64,000 bases of DNA. Origin: Trichuris trichiura. Taxonomy: Eukaryota > Nematoda > Enoplea > Trichinellida > Trichuridae. The translations under genes and the position numbers were made by a program. Every line of letters begins with the position of its first letter. Position 1 is the first letter of the stretch. Under the pieces are notes generated by a model that worked only from the letters and a program-made list of their open reading frames with translations, searched no databases and had not been told where the DNA came from. Positions 10,191 through 22,100 of the stretch are shown here, in pieces. The stretch covers positions 62,001 through 126,000 of the forward strand of contig JBAJFE010000058.1 in NCBI GenBank assembly GCA_037903355.1, in the 5' to 3' direction.

Positions 10191-13100
10191 GTAACAGGTA
10201 TTTTATGCTCATCTTCGCGCACCATACGTTACTGTCAAAGTATGTTTCTTTGAAAGCATGTTTTTGTTACCACCTTTCAGTGGTGAGTATGGATAATATT
10301 CTGCTTTGGAAAGCTAGCTGGCTCATTAAAGACCTCGCATTGGCGTTTCATTCAGTCGAGCCTTGAGGATGGAGTAAAGAATGCTTCGTTTTTTGCTTAA
10401 AAAGACTTTTTCTTTCTTCTACCTTCAAAGTGCTCTTTACGCGTACCCGTATTGCTTAGCAGCTAGCCAGTAGACATTAATACTCGCCTAACAGGTCAAT
10501 GTTGCTTCAGCTTACGTTAATGATTTCAATCCAAAAGTTCTTGTGATAGAAATTTTAAAATCTTAAATGTCTGAACTTGTCAGGTACCTACAAATCATTG
10601 TTCCCTCTGTTAAACGCTTATGCTGAAAAGCACTTGTTTTAGAGTAAGTCCGTGAAGTTTTTACTTTGCTTCAGCACGGTTTTGTTATTTGTTATAATTC
10701 TTTACTGAGGCTCTGATCTTAACTCACCGCTAGGAGGTTGGGTGTTTATTTGCAACAGCAAACAAAGTGGTACTTACGAAAACAGTGCAGTACAAAGCAT
10801 AAGTGACACACTGCGTCACTGGAGCAACGTTCAGCGCGCGTTGAAGCCATTGGGGCAGCTGATGCCACATCTGCTGGCGTGTGCCCTTACCGAGACGGCG
10901 TAGCCAACAGCTTAGGGGGAATGTGCGCTTCATTCGGTGCGGCGGATCGAAGATTCCTCCTGGTCCCTTACGGTGTCACCCATCAGATAGGAACCCATTT
11001 TGGCATGTATCGGTAGACTGCGATGGTAGGAGCTCTTGTAGCAGAGCAGTCATTTCGCGGCTTCATGCCGTACCGATAAACAGCTTCCTGGACCGTGCAT
11101 CTTGTCTTTCTGTGATCACATTGATTTTGCGATGGCATCACTCCGTCATGCCATTGCTGCTTGCAACGTAGGCACACCAGAATCTCAAGCGTGTGCTCTG
11201 TATCGTTCAGCCAGCGGAACAACCGCATTGCTCTGAAACGCGATTTCGCTGTCCTTCAGCAGCTCCTCAGGCGCACGCTTTCGTAGAAAACTGATTCCAA
11301 ATGGTGAGCAATTTCAGCGCTGGAGCATTGGCTCAACCACCGTCAGATGCAAAATCGTGACGACCTGCAGTGGATCAGGATCAGATAAAGTTATTTTTCG
11401 CAGTGCGTCACATAAACGCCCACTCGCTGTCACACCTTCGCCATCTCCAACTGACCATGCCTCCACTTGGTAGGCGCCGGATCGATCGACCGACAAAAAT
11501 CACGGTTGTTCACTAGCCGGCTTAATCTCACGGCTTGCTATTCTTAGGCTTAAGCGCTGAGCAAAATACAGTGGAATCTCCAAAGCTGACTACCTCTCTA
11601 TGTCGACCATCTCTCTAAGTTGACCGAGTTTTGATCAGTTGGTTGGTCTGCACGCAAATACGTGCAAGGACAGCACCTATACATTGACCACCTTCGTAAG
11701 TGGGAAGCTGACAGCTTTAGCCGTGACTTGGGATATGGACGCGATGCTAGTCTGCTGTCTGCAAGCTGACCGCTTCAGTTTGCTCTGTGTCAGTCACTAG
11801 GAGCTGTTAACCGTCAGTGCCTGAATGTGCTATTACTCAACCTAGCGAAGTTTGTCATTACCGCGCATCGGAGATTCCTGAAAACAGAACCGGTTCTGTC
11901 GCTTTAATGATGCTTTTTCATGCTTGCCGGCGCAGCTTGCGCGTTTCCTCGTTTGCATAACCTCCTACCTAGGCGTCAGGAGCATTCTCCCATGGAGCAA
12001 AATATGACGAATCGAGCCTAATTGTATTCGTTTGCGTCGGACTCAGCTCTATTCATTCGCTTTGCTATAGGCGTGCGTCAGGTGGCCTTAACGTGTCTTC
12101 GCGAGTAAAGATGGTCCGGCTTACGCAGTAATAGATGCAGTAGTAGCTACCAAGCTGTTTACAGTTTGCACTATGGCTGAACGGAAAGAATCGAGATAGT
12201 CGGCACTGAACGAAAAAGTAGATCTTATCCACTTTCTCGAAACCAGTATTCAAACGAAGACAACAGAACGGCTTCATGTCAGCATGACTAGCGTTAGCCT
12301 TATACAGAGACATAAACGTCAGTACTTGGAAAGGTATGATAAGGAAAGCGGAGAAGCACAGCGAAAAAGGAGGAGAACCTCCTTCGACCAAGTCAATGAA
12401 GCAGCGTTAAGTTGGTTTAAGCAAATGAGAGCAGCTGATGCATGGATTTTTGGCCCAATGATCCAGGAAGTTGCTAGAAGATTCGCTATGGAATTCAGGT
12501 TGACAGGCTTCCGAGAATCAAGCGGTTGGCTCGAGAAGTTCAAGATCCGTCATATGATTTCTCAGAAAATCTTAAGCGGCAAATCTAGCGAACTTCCTGT
12601 CGAGGTCTTGGAAGACTTCATCGTGATGATTCATTATTTCGCCAGCGGCTTCAAGGAAGAAGACATTTTCAATACTGATGAATGCGGCTTGTTCTTCAAG
12701 GCTATTCCTGATAGAAACTTCGTGCTAAAAGACGACAAATGCAAAAGCAGGAAGCTCTCCAAACAACGTTTCACTATGCTTCTTGCGCTAGCACAACTAG
12801 GGAGATGTTGAAGCCATTGGTCATTGGTAAATCAACGAAACCTCACGCATCCAGGAATTTGAGGCCTGACGACCCCTCTGTCACTTGGAGATCAAATAAA
12901 TGCGCTTGGATGACAGCCGCCATATTCGAGGAGTGGGTAAGAAGTGTCGACCGACAGATGAAGCGAATAAAACGTTTCATCTTACTGATAGTAGACAACT
13001 GTCCCTCCCATCCTCGTGTGAGGCGCCTCACAAACGTCACGTTGAAGTTTCTGCCTCCAAACACTTCCTGAAAAACCCAGCTTCTAAATCATAGGTTCTC

Positions 13101-16100
13101 GAACTTTTTTGCTCCGTCTCCCCCCTGTGAACGTTTCTGAGCGCTTGTGTCCCCAATTCTGATTGGTCAATTTTAAGCCCGCTGACTGGCTGGAAGGTAG
13201 GACGTGGCGTAGCCGGACGTCCTTAGGTTCTCAAACTTTTCGCTCCGTCGCCCCAGGCGGGAAAAGTTTTGCAATACCGCTACTCGTGGGAAACTTTTGC
13301 AGAAAAGACTTCTACTCCTCGTCACATGAAAGGCGTACTATACCACTCCTGCTTTTCCTCCAACCATTTTATGATGGGAAAATTTCTGCTTGGCTTTCAT
13401 ATCTCCTCTCACATTTTTCAGAACATAGAGTCACATAAGCAAGAAGCATTCATTAGCCTTTCCAGAAAAAAACAATGTGCGTCTATTTGTTTTTTTACCT
13501 ACACCAAACAGAATTATAGTGACAACAAACCAGATTGAAGTGAAAACGCTTAAGCGAAAATGTGCAAAAGAAACTATAACGCAAGTTTGCCACTACACGT
13601 GAACGGAAACTACTCAATGTGATGGGTGTGCTTGATGCAGTACGAGCAAGTTGTCTATGTTTGGCTGCATCCTTGTCAGCATCAGTCTAAGGTCGCTTCG
13701 ATTTACTATATCCAGCCGACTTCTCTTGCTATTTAGCAGCTCCGTAACCGCGCTGAATCCGCACTCTGCTAGATAAGATTATGGAAACGCAATAAGGAAG
13801 TTTTCTACAGCAGCCCATAACAGCGGATACAGTTCTCTTACTTCATACTGTAGCCAAAACTGCTGATATCCGCTTTTCCATTTCACTTTCAGCGCTTCAT
13901 TGCTTTGCAGTTCTATCAGTTCTTCCCGCAATTCCAGCTCCGATTCGCCGGCGCTGGACATAGGGTCTGTTACCCACAGTGGAATTTTCAAGTTAAGGAT
14001 ATCGGTGTACCGTTTTGTGAACTCGACGTGCAGCATTTCCAAGTGTTAACAGTACACTTCAACTTCATGTTCAGCGATTTCCACTTCCTCCTTCAGTGCA
14101 GCTAGAAGGGGAAACCGATAGACCTCACTGCCCCGCTAGTTTCGTTTGAAAATAGGCAGTTCCGCGACGAAAGCAGATATAACGTCTTTCGTTTTAATCA
14201 AGTTTAAGTCACTGCCTTAGAGCTGCAAGTTCATTTCATTGAATTTGTGATATAAGTCTGCCATATACGCGATATCTCTCTTGCTTTTCTTTAAATGTTC
14301 TTGCAGAGAAGGGTTCACACACCATAAAAATTCTAGAACTGTGTCAAAGAAGCTGTAGAACTGAGTTGAACAAGTGCCCTTTGACAACCAGCGAACTTCA
14401 GTGTGAAGTAACCAGCGATTGGAGTCTTCATCATTCTGTTCATCCAGCTGTCTGAATAATCTCTTATTCAGCGATTTACTTTTGATGGTATTAACCGCTG
14501 TAATAATTAATTTGAATGATCGGTTTAATCATTCTCTCAGACGTCTTGCGGCTAAATGCTGTCGGTGAATGACGCAATGAACCCCCAAAAAGGCCAGGAA
14601 CGAGCTGCTTCAAATGTGAGAAAAAACCATGGTAGCAGTCCACCATCGACTGTGCTCCATTGGTTGCCACAGCAACATTGTTCGCTGTAGGGATGTTGTT
14701 ATCCTTGGAAACTTTTTCTACAGCAAGGAATATGGTTTCTCCTTTTCTGTCTGTCTCCAACTGTGTGGCAAACAGCAGTTCCGGCATTAGGGCGTCACCC
14801 TTTACGAATCTGACATAACATAATATTGCTTCATTGTTAGGTAAGATCAATTCATCAAGCTGGAACGAAAAATATGTTGTTCTCAAGAAATCGCATAAAG
14901 TGCTTTCTACGTCATTGCTCATTTCGTCAATCCTTCTTTGCACCGTGTCATTGCTCAGAGATATCCTTCCGATTATTTTAGTTGGTGACATGTGCACTAC
15001 AGTCTGGATAACTTCGCCGATCACGGGAAGCAACAGTTTTTCCCCAATGTTATGTGGCTTTCCACATTTTGCAATCAGTAATGAAGTAGTATAAGACGCA
15101 CGCAGGCCATCTTTATCCTTTCCTGGTGCCGGTGGCAACATACGTCGCAATGTTTTCCTTGTAAGAAATTTCTGGTGAAGCGACTGAAAGTAGCTGATGT
15201 TCTTGTTACGCATGTCTGGATGTACTCTATTAATGTGGTCTTGCAGCCTCGATGGCTTCATAGATTCGTTTGAAAACATTATCACAAATCAAACACGGAG
15301 GTAGCCATTTATTCGCAGGTGATTGGATAAACCCAGGTCTCAAATAGTCTTAGCTGTACTGCCTGCGTTTCTTTCTTACTTCCATCATTGAAAAAAGGCC
15401 ACGAAATGATGGTTCTTGTCGTTGCTGTATTAGAGGGCTGAGAAAGTGCGGCAACGATACCGTTTATTTGCAGTAAATGGCAAGAACAAGAAAAAATGTA
15501 TATACACGAGTATGTTTTGTACAAAGGTAAGATACCGTAAGATGATGGCGGAAGACGGCATATGGAACGGAAACGAGAATCCGCTGATGACGAAACAGAG
15601 ACACAGAAGAACCCAAGCGGGAAGACTCACAGAAAGACTCTGCGCCCAGAAAGCATCAGCCTAAATGCAGGGATGAATGACAAAGGTGACCATCAGGGTG
15701 GGAAAGGAATTTAGCTGATAGGTTTCCGCACCTAAATGCCAGTCAAACGGAAGATTCGGCAGTTGAGGAAACAGTGAGTGCGGCACCCTGCGCAGCCAAC
15801 TTCCGTTAAATGGCCTGTTTGTGAAGCGGTGAGCCCCGCGACATCAGCAGTCGTTAAAGTGCATCCTCAGGCAACTATGTTGCACTGAAGGTGAGGGCGA
15901 TCTTTGAGATGCTCTGTTCACTGAACGTTTCAGAGTAAAAACGAATACAGAATGATGAAGAAGTTAAAATGAAAATAAAAATAAGCTAAGACTTAAATGT
16001 ATAAGTACAGGGGCAGTCAAGCAATCAGTTCTTCTAACGAAGCTACAATATTAAGTGCGAAGAAAGGCACAGGGAAAATACAACGAAAGATAACAGACGA

Positions 16101-19100
16101 TACCTAAGTTACAAGCGAACAAGGAAGCATTTCATGCTTCCTGAAACTTATGAGCAGTCCGTTCCATCCCTGCCTACCCTGCGAGGCAGGCCTACCCTAC
16201 AGCCTCCCTATGCGGACTACCTCCCTATGTTGACCAGTTTTTCCTAGTCTATTTGGTAGTCAAATTACGGAGGTTCAACTGTATTTTGCTTTATGCTTAG
16301 GCAAGCGCAGAACAGGATAGGCTACATGCTCGCCAGTAAAGGGAGAACAGCGCGGTCACATGCTTAACAGAAAAGATGAGCGCGTTTCTCAGGCAGTATG
16401 AGAGAAAAAACAAATTGTCGATTGCTTGTCTTACTGTATGTTTATGAGTAGCACAAGTCTGATTACTGTCAGAGTGTTGATAGTGGTTTCGGAGCAAGTA
16501 GAAGAAGAGACTCTAAAACGTCAGTAATAATAATAAAACAGGGCTCCCACGATATGCCTGATTCGGAGCGCTCGATCGTAAATCGAAACTCCTAATCAAT
16601 GCATTTAATGCAGGATTGTTCCATGGTCATTTCGCCAGAGGGAATCCCACCGTACCTGTTCAAGGAGCGCTATGTTGAATTCAGTGACAAAGTAGGCGCA
16701 GACTCAGATTCAGCTTTAGGAGGGGAATGTGTCTTAAGGGCAGCATTATTAAATGAAGCTCAGCTTTAGAAGGGTGAAAAGAGTAGCACGCGACCAAGCA
16801 GACCTGTGGAAATTATAGGTCACTGATTGACAGCACTCGCGGGGCTGAAACTTGCGCCCCAGGCTAGAGCTGAGAGAGGAACATCTTACACAAGTTTGAT
16901 TACGTCGCGTGACATCAGAGATAATGAGATAGGACAAACTTTACTTAATACAGAAGCGGCACAAACCTCTGTTCCTATTCAGTACGTCGCAATCCCTGTC
17001 CTAAGTTTACTCATTTATGACTTTAGGAGAGCAAGAGCCAGCAGCCTGTGGACTAGTTGTTGCAGGCTTCTGTAGGTAGGCGTCATGCTTTGCCTGTGCA
17101 CTTTTTTCATTCCTTTGTAGATTTCCATGTGGCAAGTAAAGGCGTCTTGAATCTATCTGTTTTTGTGAACTTTTCCCAATCATTGTCCATTTCTTCCAGT
17201 AACCTGCGCCGCTGCTTATAGCAGCAGAAGCCGCAACTAGTTTTTTTGCTGTGGATTTGATCGTTACCGTAGGCGTAGTTCTTACTTCTTTCCAACCGTG
17301 CTTGCGCTGTTCTTCTTCTAAGTCAATCAGATCCTCATTGGATATTTCTTCCGCCTCAGCATTGAAAAGCTTGCTTATCTTTTCCTTCCTTATATCCAAC
17401 TGCAATGTATGTATGAGCCGTAATATCTTATCACTGGCAATTTGATCGAATATGTTTGCTGGTTATTATCTCTATACAACATAGTGTTACTAAATTTCTT
17501 CACTTGTTCCAAGCGTTCTTGTACGCAATCCATTTAGTGAACAGCAATTAGACCGCGTAACAATGTTTGTTCACAGTTCATTTACTTCTGCTCCTTGATC
17601 CTGATTGTAGGTCACATTGTGTCTAATGTAAAGGGCTTCTTTAAGTTTTCGTGAGGAAAAACAGTACAGTGAAACCTCCCTAATCCGAACACGTCGGGGC
17701 GGAGGGTAGTTCGGATTATAGAAGAATTCGGATTATGGAGGAGGCTTACGGTAGGCCACAAAAAAGCAGGTAATGCAATTTTAGATGCATTTTCCTGGCG
17801 TCTACAGCGCGATGTCAGCCTCTGTAAGCGGTGAATAGCTTAACGAGGGCGGCGAAGTCCGTCTGATTCAGGAAAACGATTGACCAGCAGAAACGAATTT
17901 CGGATCTCGTGTAGCAGTGGCCCACCACTAACGGCACGCGGCAATATCAAAGTGTAATGCCTGATTCGAGTGCCTAGTGAAGTGTTAATAGCGATGCACC
18001 TGCACGGTTATTTTCGTTCCCGATGCTGAGCGCGTGCTGAGCAGTTGGCACGGTATCACAATGGTAGTGTCACTCATGCGTCTACTGACCCTTATGAAGT
18101 TCCAGTGCGTAGTGAAGTGCTAATTGCGGAACAACGGGACAGTTATTTTCGCGCGACTCTCGTGCTGATTAATTGGCGCAGCAGCACAATGGAGCATCAG
18201 CGGCACATGCAGTAGCTGCAGTTATCGACCCGCGAAATAGTGGCCGAGGCATTCCGTTACTGACCCGTAAAAAAGAGTTGAAAACATTGAAGGTCAACTG
18301 ACCGATCTGCGTCGCTTCGTACTGAACGGCACACAGCTCATTGTCCATTATGTCTGACCCCTTGGCCAGGAATTTCGTTACTGACCCCTAAAAAAGAGTG
18401 AAGGCTAGCAAAACCAGCTGCGCATGGGTTTTTGGCACAGGGAGCACAATAGAACAACAGCGGTGCATGCTGGCCTTCGGTTCGTGATTCGTAGAAAATG
18501 TCGAACGTCAACGGACCGACCCGTGTTGCGTCTTGGTAAACGGCGTAAGCTCATTCTGCGTTATGGTTCCCTGAAAGACACCGTACACGCACCGCCTGCG
18601 CCGCTCTTCCCTGCCCCGGTGAACGGTATGCACTTTCTTTACTGTTATTCTGTTTATGCGCGTTACTATCATCTGAGTGACTACTTTCACGTATTCTCAC
18701 TTTCGTGTTCTTTCACTTTACGCGTTACTCAAACGTTTTCTCTGAGCCGCTCCAGCGTCGGAGAAGTAGAGGTTTTTTTCTGACAAGCGCGCCTGTAATT
18801 TTTTGTCTTCATTACACAGCTTCTTATGTTGAGGTTTAGGCTTAGGCTAGGGCAGAACAGGATGGCCGACAGACTGCAGTATAACGGCACCGGGAAAGGT
18901 GCCGTTATACTGCGCCGTCGGCATTGTGTCACTCATCTATTAATACGCATCGCTGCACCGATAAGCAGACCTGGCAGGCCATTGTTCCCATTGCGTAATA
19001 ATCCCCACTTGACCTCCTTTGAAGTTGCCACCTGACTTCCGGTGGGCCACTGCTACATGAGACCCCGAATTTCTTATATGCTGTGGACGCTGTACCGCAA

Positions 19101-22100
19101 AGCGACATGGAGAATAGTTCCCGTGAACTTATTTTCCCATATTCGCAGTTTCTAGCCAGTTCTGTTGGCTCGAAAAGAAATTGAGTTAGCGGCTGATTAT
19201 TATGCGATTTCTGGGCTATTGTAACCTTTGTTTCCTGAGTTGCGCACAGGTGAGCATCCTTCCTTCCACTGTGCAGAAGAAGCCTACGAAGTCTAAGTTT
19301 ATTTTATGTAGCCAGTTGATAGTGTCTGCTTCAACAGGCTTTGATGTTTGCTAACGGCTAAGTCACGAACGCTTTTTAAGCATAAACTGCGCCGTCCATC
19401 ACATTCTTCCTGTTCTTCAGCCGGTCACTCCCCTCTTCAATGCTTTAATTATCTTCACTTTTTTCTCTACCGTAAGCGTAATGTGCTTCCTTTTATACAT
19501 TTGGACAACTGCAAAACCGTATAACATACCGGAACACAGTGGTAATGACTTCCGTATTGCTCTCTTTATATACGGTTTGTTCTCGTATAATGCGGTGGTA
19601 GTCCTACTTTCAGATAAATGGTAGCCCTACCTTCACATAACACAATTCTATTTTTGTGCACATCCTGCAGTTAGATTGACGGTCTTCCCGCATCATGTTC
19701 ATATACATATGACAAGCTCTGTCCGATGTCAATATTGACCGCTATGTTGCATATTCCGGGTCTTTTGTGCCACGGCGGTGCCGGAAGTGTTTGGCGGTAA
19801 CTTCAAAGGAGGTCAAGTGGTGATTATTGCGTAACCTGAACAATGGGTGCCCTAAACTATTGTTCACTGCGCAATGATGCGAACGACGCATATTACCAAA
19901 AGAACGATGAATACCTGGACACAGTTGCCCGTTCTGGCAATTGTTTCCAACTGCCAGCTATGATTGTGCCGGCCATCGTGCTCTGCCCTAGCCTAAGCCT
20001 AAACCTAAACACAACCCGTGTTCGCGGCTGCTTTTGGGTTATGCAGTTTTGCCTGTGGCGCAAACGGCAAGAAGCGTAGCGCAAAATAACGGTTTATAGC
20101 GTTCACTGAACACGCGAGCAATAATTAACGCGAAAAACAGATAAAGCGTACGTACTCCTAACGCAGGCGCTCAGCCAGACGAAGGTGACGGTATGTTGGT
20201 GCGTTCTGGCGACGACTGACCGCGGCTTTCTTAGGGGTAACCTTTCGCGCGGCACTGTAAAGAACAGATTGGAACATTACCGGGCACAAGTGCAACTGCA
20301 ATACTAGCACACTTACCGCCGAACCAGGTGCCCGACCGTACTGAGAATTTTCTGCGGCAGGACAGTTTGTAGCAGTGCCAAAACATGCCGCCAGGGGCTA
20401 GATGCATGCCTTGGCCACAACAGGGGCATATCCTCTCGCTGTGCAGCAATCCCTTGCCGCGTAGAAAGAGCACAGCCGCATTTTCGTCTGGGACTGTCTG
20501 CTGCAGCTAGTCGATGCCCCCCAGTCTGTTGCGCCGTCTTCGGGTCTCCTTTAAGCTGCCTCCACTTGTCGATGGGACGTTGTCACTACATCCCGGCTCG
20601 GGGGCCCTGCCTTTACTTGTCGATGGGACGTTGTCGCTTGAACCCAGGGCACGGTCTCTGCATTCAGTTGTCGTTGGGAAGTCGTCAATAGATCCCGGGA
20701 CAGACATAACGCAAAATGAGATTTACCCTGTCTACAAACGCACGCCGAAGCTCAGACAGTTGACCTCCGATGTTTTTCTCGAATTGCTAGACGAGGTCTC
20801 AGCTTGAACACCTGCACGCCCCATTGTGTTTCCCGTACCTTCAATGCATGCGCAGGTGCTACATTCCATCAACTTCGCTAATTCCTACAGGTCACTACAC
20901 GCATCAGTGACACAAGCATACGCTATTACATTGCAGTGTAGCGACATACTTCGGCGCTAATCCGTTAGACCGACAGACATAACGCAGAATGAGATTTACC
21001 CTGTCTACAAACGCACGCCGAAGCTCGGACACTTGACCTCCGATGTTTTTCTCGAATTGCTAGACGAGATCTCAGCTGGAACATCTGCACGCCTCATTGT
21101 ATTACCCATACCTTCAATGAAAGCGCAGGTGCTACATTCCATCACCTTCGCTAGTTCCTGCGGGTCACTACACACATCAGTGTCACAAACAGACGCTATT
21201 ACATTGCAGTGCACCGAAATACTTCGGCGCGAATCCGTTAGACCGACAACCGGGTCACTGCATGAGCCCATTACGTTTCAGTTTGGCAGATTGCTTCGGC
21301 GCTAATCTGTTACACCGATAACCGGGTCCCGTTGTGCTGCTGATAACCTTTTACGACGCTGTAGAGCTGGAGATTACGCTATGAACTAGCCGCCTGACAC
21401 TTCCGGCGTCGCCGTGGCATCATAGACCCCATATTCCTGTTTATTTGTGGAAGCCTGTCACGAGGTGAATTGTTGCAGCCAACCTATTGGTCCAGATTAA
21501 CTCGCCAAAGCCGTGGCTGGACTGTGCCTATGTTAGCATATACCGGAAGGACCATTGGCTGGTTATTCGCTGCCTTGTAGCCGTTTCTGCCAAATGACTG
21601 TGCGTTTCGCACAAGTAGCCTAATTTTCTTTATTGTGTACTGTCGATCTATTGTTCTCTTCCACGAATTCGGATTAGAGAGGGATTCGGATAAGGGAGGT
21701 TCGGATTAGGGAGGTTTCACTGTAGTTTCATAGCATAAGACTTTGGTTGCAGAGGCTGACTGCAGTGAGCCACGTAATCCACCACAGTGCAAGCATGTAT
21801 CGCTTTTTCGGTGGTAACTCTGGGATCCAACATTGGTCTTCTACTATGTGTTATAGGAGTGCCATTATTGTGGATACTGTTTTTTGCGTTGTTGTAACTA
21901 TTAAGCTTCTTTATATGTTCGTTGAATCTGCGTTCCAGAGTACTGCCTGTCTCTCTAATGTACACTCCTGAACAAGTACATTCGATCGCGTAGACCATAG
22001 GTTCTCAAAGTGGGCGATATCGCCCCCTGGGGGACAATGAGAGAGCACAGGGGGGTGATGGGAACCTCATGCGGGGGCATTGGGAATCACATAAGAGGAA

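Larger units (their letters stand above)
11569..16281 (+). mobile_element. Tigger-type element with nested hAT
   Basis: The ends are CAGTGGAATCTCC at 11569 and GGAGGTTCAACTG at 16281, each bordered by TA (11567-11568 and 16282-16283). TA duplication is the rule for the mariner/pogo/Tigger group. Sub-terminal sequence (GTTGACC... repeats) matches the short MITEs at 52883-53201 and 54611-54928, which are internal-deletion relatives. The transposase remnant is at 12173-13079, and a family B hAT starts at 13090. About 15726-16140 holds sequence that could not be assigned to either element. Confidence 0.75.
17667..21722. mobile_element. TA-flanked element with CAGTGAAACC ends, enlarged by Merlin insertions
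   Basis: The ends are CAGTGAAACCTCCCTAATCC at 17667 and the complement GGGAGGTTTCACTG at 21722, both bordered by TA (17665-17666 and 21723-21724). Relatives lie at 35072-35774 and 54948-56133. It interrupts the PLE endonuclease exactly at a TA. Inside is a Merlin remnant with its non-coding repeats (about 17900-21310). Probably a Tigger-type non-autonomous element. Confidence 0.75.

Noticed and set aside
10191..10366. Read-through of BPI exon 1 to a 197 aa protein
   Set aside because: Family alignment stops at the GTAACA donor and resumes in phase at 25139.
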